This document shows, piece after piece, positions 1-7,223 of a stretch of 14,606 bases of DNA. The position numbers and the translations under genes are program-made. Position 1 is the stretch's first letter. Each line of letters starts with the position of its first letter. The DNA is taken from assembly GCA_964625225.1 (NCBI GenBank), contig CAZVAR010000097.1, positions 1 through 14,606 on the forward strand, written 5' to 3'. The notes beneath the pieces are model-generated. The model saw only the letters and a program-made list of their open reading frames with translations, had not been told where the DNA came from and made no database searches. The stretch comes from CAZVAR01 sp964625225 (lineage in GTDB: Bacteria; Pseudomonadota; Alphaproteobacteria; JAJUGE01).

Positions 1-354
<354 letters not shown>

Positions 355-411
355 CGCTTAGATAGGGCCTTGCCGCGCCGGACGGAAGCTCTGCGGGGTC
401 GGCTGCGGATC

Positions 412-442
412 GGGGGCGGGGATTTGTGGGGATTTGTGGGGG
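412..442 (+). other. G-quadruplex motif in the uvrA leader region
   Basis: Four G-runs (412-416, 418-421, 428-431, 438-442) are separated by loops of 1, 6 and 6 bases, the last two loops being identical ATTTGT. This fits the canonical G3+N1-7 rule. The second half comes from a perfect 10-base tandem duplication (GATTTGTGGG at 421-430 and 431-440). Relative to uvrA the G-rich strand is the template strand, so uvrA mRNA would carry the C-rich complement. Further G-runs follow at 459-463, 475-477 and 482-486. Confidence 0.55.
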
Positions 443-607
443 TTCCTGGAGGCCTGATGGGGGTGTGATGGCGGCGGGTATGGGGGTGTTTCCGGGCGTC
501 GTGGCCACCGGTGCCGGTCGGGTCCCCCGGCAGCGTTCGGCATCAGGATGCCGGGCCGGGATCCCGGCCGTGGGTCCATGCTATCGTCGCACTCGAACAG
601 CGGTCGC

Positions 608-622
608 GATCATATTATGAAC
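608..622 (-). promoter_or_regulatory. LexA (SOS) box candidate, GTTC-N7-GATC
   Basis: The minus strand reads GTTCATAATATGATC, i.e. GTTC-N7-GATC. Alphaproteobacterial LexA recognises GTTC-N7-GTTC, and the GTTC-N7-GATC form has been described for Rhodobacter sphaeroides SOS genes (from memory). The site covers the -10 hexamer of the predicted uvrA promoter, where a bound repressor would block initiation, and uvrA is a classic LexA target. Sequence and position agree; binding is inferred. Confidence 0.55.
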
Positions 623-637
623 ATAGTCCTAGATCAA
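609..637 (-). promoter_or_regulatory. Sigma70-type promoter reading toward uvrA
   Basis: On the minus strand, TTGATC (637-632) and TATGAT (614-609) are separated by exactly 17 bases, matching four of six and five of six bases of the -35/-10 consensus. Transcription would start near base 602 and leave a leader of about 250 bases before uvrA. This is the most AT-rich patch of the 355-987 gap. The -10 element lies inside the LexA-box candidate at 608-622. Confidence 0.6.
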
Positions 638-987
638 GGCGGCGCGGTGCACGAAACAGGGGCGGAGCGGGCCTTGCAAGTCGGGTCCGTTACGGACATT
701 CGGCCCTGTGTCGCCCCGGATCTGCGTCGCCGGGCGGCGCCCGGCCGCTCGACCGGGACGACACGAGGCGGTGCGGCAGGAGCGCGGTACCGCGTTCGTT
801 TGCTTCGCTACGGTGTTGCCCCACCTAGCGCCGAAGGCGATCGCGCGGTCGGTACTCCCTCCGCGCTACGCGCGAATGCGGTCGGGACGGCCGCGCTCCC
901 AGGGCGGCGAGACCCGGGTGCGGTTGGGCCTGCGCCGCGAACCGGGCCTGCCGGGCTCGGGATGACCATAGCGACGAGGTCAGGCTG

Positions 988-2472
988 ATGGCACGGATCG
1001 CGGTCGGCGGCTTCTGGCACGCCACCAACAGCTTCGCGCCGACGCTCGCCACCTGGGACGAGTTCGAGCGGGGCTGCGGCTGGCCGCCGCTGACCCGCGG
1101 AGACTCCCTGTTCGACGCCGTGGAAGGGTACAATCTGGCGCTGGACGGCTTCATCGCCGAGGTTCGGGCCCTCGGGCACGAGCCGGTGCCCACCTTGTGG
1201 GCGGCCGCCAGCGCCTCGGGGCCGGTGACCGAGGACGCATACGAGCGGATCGCCGGCATGCTGCTGGAGGACCTCGCGGAGCGGGGGCCCCTCGACGCAA
1301 TCTATCTGAGCCTGCACGGCGCGATGGTCGCCGAGCACATCCAGGACGGCGAGGGGGAGTTGCTGCGGCGGGTCCGGGAGCTGGCCGGTCCGACGCTGCC
1401 GGTGGTCGCGACGCTCGACTATCATGCCAATGTCAGCCCGGACATGGCACGACTGGCAACCGCACTGATCGGCAACCGGACCTATCCGCATGTGGACATG
1501 GCGGAGACGGGCCGTCGGGCGGCGCGGCTCCTGGCCGATCTCCTGGAGAGCCGGCGGCCGATCCATACGAGCTTCCGGCAAATCCCCTTCCTGATCCCGC
1601 TGCCCTGGGGGTGCACCTCGGCCGAGCCGGCAGCATCGATCATCCGGCTGCTGGAGGGCGTGGCGCGGCCGGAAGGGACCAACCTCTCCTTCGCGACGGG
1701 CTTTCCCCTGGCCGACACCGAGCATGGCGGACCTTCGGTCTACGGCTGCGGGCCGAATCCGGCTGCCGTGGAGGCGGCGGTGGAGCGCCTGGCCGCGGAG
1801 GTCGCCGCCCGCGAGGCGCAGTGGACCGGCCGGCTGCACGACCCCGAAGCCGCAGTGGCCGAGGCGGTGCAGCGCGCCGGCGCGGCGACGGGGCCGGTCG
1901 TGCTGGCCGACGTGCAGGACGACCCGGGCAGCGGCGGTACCGGCGACACCATGAACCTGCTCAAGGCCCTGATCCGGCAGGGAGCGGAGGGGGCATCGCT
2001 CGGCCTCGTCTACGACCCGCATGTCGCGACGCTCGCGCACCGCTGCGGCGAGGGGAGCGATATTGCCGTCTGCCTCGGTGCGAAGCACGGCGTGGAGGGC
2101 GATTCCTCGCTCGATGCGGTGTTCCGGGTCGAGCGGCTGGGCGACGGCAAGTTCACCTGTACCGGCCCGTTCTACCGCGGCGCGCGCATGGAGCTGGCAC
2201 CGATGGCCTGCCTCCGCCTCGGCGGGGTGCGCGTCGTCGTCGCAGGCAAGAAGGTCGAGGCGGCCGATCAGGCGATGTTCCGGCATCTCGGAATCGACCC
2301 AGCCACGGAGCGGATCCTCGCGCTCAAGAGCTCGGTCGAGTTCCGGGCGGACTTCGAACCGATCGCCGATTCGGTCCTGCTGGTCGCCGGCCCCGGCGCG
2401 GTCGAGACGAATCCGGCCAGGCTGTGCTTCACGCGGTTGCGCACAGGGGTGCGCCGCGGCCCGGCGCAGTGA
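988..2472 (+). CDS. MlrC-like M81 family metallopeptidase
   Basis: A member of the M81 / MlrC family (N-terminal DUF1485 domain plus MlrC C-terminal domain), named for microcystinase C, which cleaves the linear peptide left from microcystin degradation. Most members sit in catabolic operons with unknown substrates. Residues 3-16 (RIAVGGFWHATNSF) match the family start. Metal-site motifs follow in order: LHGAM (His110), LDYHANVS (Asp144, His146) and YPHVDMAETG (His168). The C-terminal domain opens with VVLADVQDDPGSGGTGDT (304-321), the family's Gly-rich acidic motif. The length of 494 aa is normal and no signal peptide is seen, so it is probably cytoplasmic. The ATG is preceded by GAGG (976-979). 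Odd: the near-invariant HETN near the N-terminus reads HATN (Ala12). It is followed by a dehydrogenase gene 128 bases downstream on the same strand. Family call firm; substrate unknown. Confidence 0.9.
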   Translation: MARIAVGGFWHATNSFAPTLATWDEFERGCGWPPLTRGDSLFDAVEGYNLALDGFIAEVRALGHEPVPTLWAAASASGPVTEDAYERIAGMLLEDLAERGPLDAIYLSLHGAMVAEHIQDGEGELLRRVRELAGPTLPVVATLDYHANVSPDMARLATALIGNRTYPHVDMAETGRRAARLLADLLESRRPIHTSFRQIPFLIPLPWGCTSAEPAASIIRLLEGVARPEGTNLSFATGFPLADTEHGGPSVYGCGPNPAAVEAAVERLAAEVAAREAQWTGRLHDPEAAVAEAVQRAGAATGPVVLADVQDDPGSGGTGDTMNLLKALIRQGAEGASLGLVYDPHVATLAHRCGEGSDIAVCLGAKHGVEGDSSLDAVFRVERLGDGKFTCTGPFYRGARMELAPMACLRLGGVRVVVAGKKVEAADQAMFRHLGIDPATERILALKSSVEFRADFEPIADSVLLVAGPGAVETNPARLCFTRLRTGVRRGPAQ

Positions 2473-2600
2473 GAGATCGGAAAGTCCCGCCCCGCGTGCC
2501 GTGGCGTCAGGGCGGCGATCGCGGCGGGGATTCTTCTTCCCCGGAAACGCCGGAAGGGAGATAGGCTTGAACCACGATGCTCCGAGATGAAGGCTCTGCG

Positions 2601-3476
2601 ATGACCAACCCCGTCGAACGCGTCCTCGTCGCCGGCTACGGCACCATGGGGCGCGGGATCGTCCTGTCGTTTGCCCGGGCCGGATTCGAGACGGTCGTAT
2701 TGAGCCGCGATCCGTCGCGGATCACGGACCTGCCGGACGGCGCCCGCGCGGTCGCGACGCTGCCGGACGCGGCGCCGGATCTGGTGATCGAGACGATCCC
2801 GGAGAAAATGGATTTGAAGCTCGCCCTCTATGAACGGCTGGAGGATCGGTACGGGGCGGCGCCGATCATCGCCAGCAACACCTCCGGGCTGCCGCTTCAG
2901 GACATGGCGGACGCGCTGCGCCACCCGGAGCGGTTCCTGGGCGCGCACTATATGCATCCGGCCGATGCCCTGCCGATGCTGGAGGTTGTCCGGGTCGCGC
3001 AGACCAGTGACGAGACGCTGTCGCGCACCGTGGCGGCGCTGAAGCGGACCGGCAAGGCCGCGATCGTGCTCAACCGCCCGGTGGTCGGGTTCCTGATCAA
3101 CCGGCTGCAGCACGCGCTGCTGCACGAGGCCTACTGGATGATCGAGCAGGGCATCGTCACGGCCAAGGACGTGGACGATTTCGGCAAGTATCTGTTCGGG
3201 CCGCGCATGTGCGTGACGGGGCTGATCGAACAGAAGGACATCAGCGGTCTCGACACGCACGCGCTGGCGCAGCGGGCGATCGTGCCGCACCTGCATCACG
3301 ACGCCGAGCCGAACCGCATCGTGCAAGAGAAGTACGAGCGCGGCGATCTCGGCGTGAAGACCGGCGTCGGCTTCTACGACTGGCGCGACCGGGACGTGGA
3401 GGCGCACAAGCGCAAGGCCGCGGAGAAGCTGCGGCGGATCCTGGAGGTGTTGGAGGACGGCAAGACCGGCGCCTGA
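2601..3476 (+). CDS. 3-hydroxyacyl-CoA dehydrogenase-like NAD-dependent oxidoreductase
   Basis: A 291-aa NAD-dependent beta-hydroxyacid or hydroxyacyl-CoA dehydrogenase of the 3HCDH superfamily, which also contains L-carnitine and L-gulonate 3-dehydrogenases. Domain order: Rossmann N-domain with GYGTMG (12-17), SNTSG (92-96), then the helical C-domain ending in GVKTGVGFYDW (251-261). Catalytic residues by family analogy: Ser92, His116, Glu128 (12 residues after the His, as in the family) and Asn167 in GFLINRL. The usual HFFNP around the His reads HYMHP, so the Asn of that motif is replaced by His119; this suggests a substrate other than a standard fatty acyl-CoA. The start at 2601 is chosen because GAAGG (2589-2593) sits 7 bases upstream; an in-frame ATG at 2577 has its nearest GGGAG 16 bases away. 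Probably in one unit with the mlrC-like gene. Exact substrate unknown. Confidence 0.88.
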   Translation: MTNPVERVLVAGYGTMGRGIVLSFARAGFETVVLSRDPSRITDLPDGARAVATLPDAAPDLVIETIPEKMDLKLALYERLEDRYGAAPIIASNTSGLPLQDMADALRHPERFLGAHYMHPADALPMLEVVRVAQTSDETLSRTVAALKRTGKAAIVLNRPVVGFLINRLQHALLHEAYWMIEQGIVTAKDVDDFGKYLFGPRMCVTGLIEQKDISGLDTHALAQRAIVPHLHHDAEPNRIVQEKYERGDLGVKTGVGFYDWRDRDVEAHKRKAAEKLRRILEVLEDGKTGA

Positions 3477-3621
3477 GCGGGCCGGCCCACCGCCGCGTTC
3501 ACGTCGCGCAGCAGCGCGCGGGCGGCCACGGGCCGTGCGGCGGCGGTGGCCTCGCGGCGGACCGCTCGTTCCCGATGTCCGTTCCGGCCGAGCCGGGTGG
3601 CCCGAACTGCCGCAGGCCGGT

Positions 3622-3627
3622 TATGCT
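3622..3627 (+). promoter_or_regulatory. Possible -10 element for the M20 hydrolase gene
   Basis: TATGCT preceded by T (TTATGCT) lies 29 bases before the ATG and matches the -10 form seen upstream of gpmA (7184-7189). No good TTG-type -35 is found 16-18 bases upstream, so this is a weak call. It would make the M20 gene independently expressed from the preceding dehydrogenase. Confidence 0.3.
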
Positions 3628-3656
3628 ATCCGAACGGGTCGAGATGGCAGGGGCCG

Positions 3657-5063
3657 ATGAGCAACGAACGGACACGGGACGCGGCGATCGCTCGGGCGGC
3701 GGCGCGGATCGAGGACGGCAGCTTCGAGCGGGTGCTGGCGGCGCGCGTCGCCATCCCGAGCGAGAGCCAGAACCCGGAGGCGGGAGCCGCGCTGCGGGCG
3801 TATCTGGCGGAAGCGATGACGCCGGCGCTGGCGGCGATGGGGTTCGCGACGGAGGTGTTCGAGAACCCGGTGGACGGGGGCGGCCCGCTGCTGATCGGCG
3901 AGCGGATCGAGGACCCGGCGCGGCCGACGGTTCTGATCTACGGCCACGGTGACACCGTGCGCGGACAGGAGGGCGAGTGGCGGGAAGGACTGCATCCATG
4001 GCGGCTGACCCGCGAAGGCGACCGGCTCTACGGCCGCGGCACGGCGGACAATAAGGGACAGCACTCGATCAATCTGGCGGCACTGGAGGCGGTGCTGGAG
4101 ACACGGGGCCGACTGGGGTTCAACGTCAAGGTGCTGATCGAGACCAGCGAGGAGATCGGCTCGCGTGGCCTGCGCGAGTTCTGCGCGGCGCACCGCGAAC
4201 GGCTCCGGGCGGACGCCCTGATCGCCTCCGACGGCCCGCGGCTGGGGCCGGAAAAGCCCACGATCTTCCTGGGCGCGCGCGGGACGATGAATTTCGAGCT
4301 GGCGCTGGCGCTGCGCGAGGGCGGGCACCATTCGGGCAATTGGGGCGGGCTACTGGCGAATCCCGGCGTGATCCTGGCGCATGCGCTGGCCAGCATCGTC
4401 GACCGGCGCGGACGCATCCTGGTGCCGGCGCTGCGACCGCCGCCGATCCCGAACGCCGTACGGGCTGCCCTGGCCGACTGTGCGATGGACGGCGGACCGG
4501 ACGCGCCGACGATCGATCCCGACTGGGGCGAGCCGGGGCTGACCCCGTGGGAGCGGGTGTTCGGCTGGAACACGTTCGAGATTCTCGCCTTCGAGACCGG
4601 CGATCCGAAGAACCCGGTCAACGCGGTGCCGCCGCGGGCACGCGCGGTGTGCCAGATCCGGTTTGTCGCCGGCTGCGACCCCACGACCTTCCTGCCCGCG
4701 CTGCGCGAGCATCTTTCCGCGGCGGGATTCGGGGCCATCGAGATTAATCCGATGCGCGACCCGATGCAGGCGACGCGGACCGACCCGGAGAACCCCTGGG
4801 TACGGCGCGCCGCCGCGTCGATCGAGCGGACCCTGGGGCGGCGGCCGGCGATTCTGCCGAATCTGGGCGGCTCGCTCCCGAACGACACCTTCACCGATAT
4901 ACTCGGCATGCCGACGATCTGGATTCCGCATTCCTACACGGCCTGCTCCCAGCACGCGCCGGACGAGCATCTGCTGCTGCCGATCGCAGGCGAGGGGCTG
5001 CGGATGATGGCCGGGCTATTCTGGGACCTGGGCGAGAGCCGCGAGGCGGGGGCCGCCGGTTAG
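3657..5063 (+). CDS. M20 family metallopeptidase / amidohydrolase
   Basis: A 468-aa zinc hydrolase of the M20 (ArgE/DapE/carboxypeptidase G2/CNDP dipeptidase) family, which cuts N-acyl amino acids, dipeptides or similar amides. Visible co-catalytic site: His97 and Asp99 in YGHGDT, bridging Asp131 in GTADNKGQ, Glu165-Glu166 in ETSEEIGS, Asp192 in SDGP, and His433 in SQHAPDEH. The lid domain (about 205-325) carries EGGHHSGNWGG, typical of the dimerising insert. No signal peptide is evident. The ATG at 3657 is preceded by AGGGG (3649-3653, only 3 bases away); upstream in-frame extension looks non-coding. The stop codon overlaps the stop of the converging dehydrogenase gene by four bases (5060-5063). 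With the M81 enzyme this gives two amide-bond hydrolases within 4 kb. Substrate not predictable. Confidence 0.93.
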   Translation: MSNERTRDAAIARAAARIEDGSFERVLAARVAIPSESQNPEAGAALRAYLAEAMTPALAAMGFATEVFENPVDGGGPLLIGERIEDPARPTVLIYGHGDTVRGQEGEWREGLHPWRLTREGDRLYGRGTADNKGQHSINLAALEAVLETRGRLGFNVKVLIETSEEIGSRGLREFCAAHRERLRADALIASDGPRLGPEKPTIFLGARGTMNFELALALREGGHHSGNWGGLLANPGVILAHALASIVDRRGRILVPALRPPPIPNAVRAALADCAMDGGPDAPTIDPDWGEPGLTPWERVFGWNTFEILAFETGDPKNPVNAVPPRARAVCQIRFVAGCDPTTFLPALREHLSAAGFGAIEINPMRDPMQATRTDPENPWVRRAAASIERTLGRRPAILPNLGGSLPNDTFTDILGMPTIWIPHSYTACSQHAPDEHLLLPIAGEGLRMMAGLFWDLGESREAGAAG

Positions 5064-5950
5064 CCGCCTTGCTCCACTGCCCTGACCACCGCGGTGTGGT
5101 AACGGTCGCCGTGGCCGAGTTCTATGGCGCGTTCGAGCAGGCGCCGCGCCGTCTCGGCGCTCTCGAGCTTCACACCGGCCGATTCGGCCAGATTGAGGGC
5201 GTAGCTCAGGTCTTTGAGCATATAGGTGACCGGGAACGCGCGTTCGGGATGGTCGTCCGGCAGCAGGGACTTCATGCCGTGATTACGAAGCACAAAGCTG
5301 TCGGCCGAGCCCTTGGAGAGGGTGTCGAACAGCAGTGCATCAGAAACGACGCCCGACTTGCGCGCCACCGTGATCGCTTCGGCCAGCGCCACGGTGGTGA
5401 GGCAAACGATCATGTTGTTCAGGAGCTTGACAGCCTCGCCGGCACCGGGGCCGCCGCAATGAGTCACGTCGCTGCCCATACAGGCGAGCCAGGGGCGGAT
5501 GCGTGCGAAGGTCGCGTCGTCGGCCCCCACGGTGATGCTGAGCGTGCCGTCGATCGCGGCCTGCCGGGTGCGGGCGACCGGCGCATCGGCGAAGGCGACG
5601 CCCTTCGCCGCGAACGCGCGGTGGAGCTCCTGCGCCAGCGGCACCGGGGCGGTGCTGGTGTCGATGACGGTCTGACCGGCGCGGCAGTTCGCCAGCACGC
5701 CGTCTTCGCCGAGGCAGACGGCGCGAACCTCCTTCTCGCCGGGCAGCGACAGGAGTACGGCGTCGCTGCGGCGGACGAGGTCGGCGATCGACGCCGCGGC
5801 CTCGGCACCGTCGCGGGCGACCGCCTGCAGAGGCTCCGGGCGCAGATCGAAGGCCAGCACCTTGGCGCCGGACCTGCGGGCGAGATTGCGGCACATCGGC
5901 TCGCCCATCACGCCGAGACCGATGAAGCCGAGTATGTCCTGACTTGCCAT
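5060..5950 (-). CDS. Beta-hydroxyacid dehydrogenase (3-hydroxyisobutyrate dehydrogenase / GarR family)
   Basis: A 296-aa NAD(P)-dependent beta-hydroxyacid dehydrogenase. The family includes 3-hydroxyisobutyrate dehydrogenase, tartronate semialdehyde reductase and 6-phosphogluconate dehydrogenase relatives. Domains: Rossmann N-half with GFIGLGVMGEPM (8-19), then the all-helical half. The catalytic Lys175 lies in GAGEAVKLLNNM with Asn178-Asn179, and KDL follows at 246-248. The substrate-binding signature, normally DxPVSGG, reads DAPVART (122-128): the SGG that holds the substrate carboxylate is missing, so the acid handled, or activity itself, may differ. The ATG is preceded by GGGGA about 8 bases upstream and by an extended -10 promoter. 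It is the only minus-strand gene between 988 and 10500; its stop overlaps the M20 stop by four bases and it diverges from the CoA-transferase gene. Confidence 0.92.
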   Translation of the reverse strand: MASQDILGFIGLGVMGEPMCRNLARRSGAKVLAFDLRPEPLQAVARDGAEAAASIADLVRRSDAVLLSLPGEKEVRAVCLGEDGVLANCRAGQTVIDTSTAPVPLAQELHRAFAAKGVAFADAPVARTRQAAIDGTLSITVGADDATFARIRPWLACMGSDVTHCGGPGAGEAVKLLNNMIVCLTTVALAEAITVARKSGVVSDALLFDTLSKGSADSFVLRNHGMKSLLPDDHPERAFPVTYMLKDLSYALNLAESAGVKLESAETARRLLERAIELGHGDRYHTAVVRAVEQGG

Positions 5951-5982
5951 TTCGCGGTTCCCCGGGATCGGATTTCGGCGAC

Positions 5983-6011
5983 ACTATAGCAGCCGTGACG
6001 GAGCGGGGCAG
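5983..6011 (-). promoter_or_regulatory. Promoter for the beta-hydroxyacid dehydrogenase gene
   Basis: The minus strand carries an extended -10, TGCTATAGT, with its hexamer TATAGT at 5988-5983. A weak -35 (CTGCCC) lies 17 bases upstream. Transcription would start near 5976, about 26 bases before the ATG. No equally good element faces right toward the CoA-transferase gene. Confidence 0.5.
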
Positions 6012-6023
6012 GGAGAGGAAGCG

Positions 6024-7145
6024 GTGGTCCTGGAGGGAATCAAGGTCGTCGAGGTCGGGCAGGCGCTGGCGGGACCGCTCGCAGGCGTGATCCTGGCCGA
6101 CATGGGGGCCGACGTGATCAAGGTCGAGAACCCGAACGGCGGCGACGACGGGCGCGGCTGGGGACCACCCTTCGTCGACGGCGACTCGCTGTTCTTCCAT
6201 GCCTTCAACCGCAACAAGCGCTCGGTCACGCTCGACATCAAGGACCCGGCCGACGTGGCGCGGCTGAAGGATCTCGCACGCGATGCGGACATCCTCATCC
6301 AGAATCTGCGTCCGGGCCTGGTGGAGGAGCTGGGGATCGGGCCGGACGAGATGCTGGCGGTCAATCAGCGGCTGATCTATTGCTCGATCTGGGCCTTCGG
6401 CGCGACCGGGCCGATGCGGCGGAAGCCCGGCTACGACCCGCTGCTCCAGGCCTTCGGGGCGGTGATGACGCTGACCGGGCGGCCGCAGGACCCGCCGACC
6501 TTCCAGGCGCCGGCGATCAACGACAAGGCGACCGGCATGTGGTGCGTGATCGGCGCGCTCGCGGCGCTCGAGCAGCGGCGGCGGACCGGCAAAGGGTGCG
6601 TCGTGGACACGTCCCTGTTCGAGAGCGCGGTGGCCTGGGTGGAGAGCCAGCTCAACAACTATCTGCTGACCGGCAACGTCCCGCCGCGCCACGGAACGGG
6701 AAGCGCGGTGCTCGCGCCCTATCAGGCCTTCGAGACTGCGGACAAGCCGATCTGCATCGCCGCCGGCAACGACCGCATTTTCACCCGCCTCGCCGCCGAG
6801 CTGGGCCATCCCGAATGGGCGGAGGATCCGCGCTTCGTGAACGGCCCGAAGCGGGCGGAGAACCGGGGCACGCTGATCCCGCTGGTGCAGGAGGTGCTGC
6901 GGAGCGCGCCCCGCGCCGAGTGGCTGGCGCGACTCGACCGGGTCGGCGTGCCGGTGGCGCCGCTCAACGACATCGCCGACCTGGCGCAGGAGGAGCAGCT
7001 TGCGGCGGTCGATCTGCTGAGGACGCTGCCGGCCAGCAATCTCAAAGTGGTCGGCCTGCCGATCTCCTTCGACGGGCGGCGGCCGGACATCCGAACGGAC
7101 GCGCCCAAGCTCGGCGCGCATAACGACGAACTGTTCCGGCGATAA
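6024..7145 (+). CDS. Family III CoA-transferase (CaiB/BaiF type)
   Basis: A 373-aa class III CoA-transferase, which moves CoA between two carboxylic acids through an aspartyl-CoA anhydride; relatives include formyl-CoA:oxalate, carnitine and succinyl-CoA-dependent transferases. Evidence: N-terminal LEGIKVVEVGQALAGPLAG, LADMGADVIKVENP (24-37), NRNKRSVTLD (62-71), IQNLRPG (92-98) and the catalytic Asp167 in INDKATGMW, followed by ALEQRRRTGKG (181-191). The C-terminal linker VGVPVAPLNDI (307-317) is typical. Length is slightly shorter than the usual 390-400. The start is GTG, supported by GGGAGAGGAAG 5-8 bases upstream. It diverges from the hydroxyacid dehydrogenase across 73 bases. In this context it probably activates a hydroxy- or dicarboxylic acid for later steps; acceptor and donor are unknown. 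Confidence 0.94.
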   Translation: MVLEGIKVVEVGQALAGPLAGVILADMGADVIKVENPNGGDDGRGWGPPFVDGDSLFFHAFNRNKRSVTLDIKDPADVARLKDLARDADILIQNLRPGLVEELGIGPDEMLAVNQRLIYCSIWAFGATGPMRRKPGYDPLLQAFGAVMTLTGRPQDPPTFQAPAINDKATGMWCVIGALAALEQRRRTGKGCVVDTSLFESAVAWVESQLNNYLLTGNVPPRHGTGSAVLAPYQAFETADKPICIAAGNDRIFTRLAAELGHPEWAEDPRFVNGPKRAENRGTLIPLVQEVLRSAPRAEWLARLDRVGVPVAPLNDIADLAQEEQLAAVDLLRTLPASNLKVVGLPISFDGRRPDIRTDAPKLGAHNDELFRR

Positions 7146-7161
7146 CCCTGCGGCACGCGGC

Positions 7162-7189
7162 TTGCGGCGGCCGCCGTCGCCGTTATGCT
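7162..7189 (+). promoter_or_regulatory. Promoter for gpmA
   Basis: TTGCGG (7162-7167) and TATGCT (7184-7189) are separated by 16 bases, a good alphaproteobacterial housekeeping arrangement. Transcription would start near 7196, giving a leader of about 28 bases before the preferred gpmA ATG. It also excludes the in-frame ATG at 7185 as a start, since that lies within the -10. It makes gpmA independent of the CoA-transferase gene. Confidence 0.5.
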
Positions 7190-7223
7190 TCCGGCCGGGT
7201 CCAGAGGCACAATGAGGATTCCC

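Larger units (their letters stand above)
355..987. other. 633-base gap with no recognisable gene
   Basis: This stretch separates the uvrA start from the mlrC-like gene. ORFs exist in it because stop codons are rare at this GC content, but none has a recognisable protein, a good ribosome site or a family motif. It contains the uvrA promoter and LexA-box candidate, a G-quadruplex motif (412-442), a 16-base perfect palindrome (554-569), a small hairpin (538-553), an inverted repeat GTCCG-TTA-CGGAC (685-697) and a GC-rich 7-base stem (729-745). Many alphaproteobacteria carry ssb divergently next to uvrA; no ssb coding sequence is seen here. I see nothing definable in about 746-970, and no convincing promoter for the mlrC-like gene. 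Confidence 0.6.

Noticed and set aside
554..569. 16-base perfect palindrome (GGCCGG-GATC-CCGGCC)
   Set aside because: Striking, but built only of G/C runs around GATC; no second copy was noticed and there is no T-run, so neither an operator nor a terminator can be supported.
685..697. Inverted repeat GTCCG-TTA-CGGAC
   Set aside because: Perfect but short, 290 bases from the nearest start codon, and not associated with a promoter; kept only as a description of the gap.
548..988. A 146-codon plus-strand frame in the uvrA-mlrC gap
   Set aside because: No ribosome site, Arg/Gly/Pro-rich composition typical of random GC-rich DNA, and it would read through the uvrA promoter region.
808..2286. A 492-codon open frame on the minus strand
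   Set aside because: It is antisense to the well-supported mlrC-like gene and has low-complexity Arg/Gly/His-rich composition with no recognisable motif.
2525..2543. Hairpin CGGGGA-loop-TCCCCG between the mlrC-like and dehydrogenase genes
   Set aside because: Only a 6-base stem with no following U-run; not enough for a terminator.
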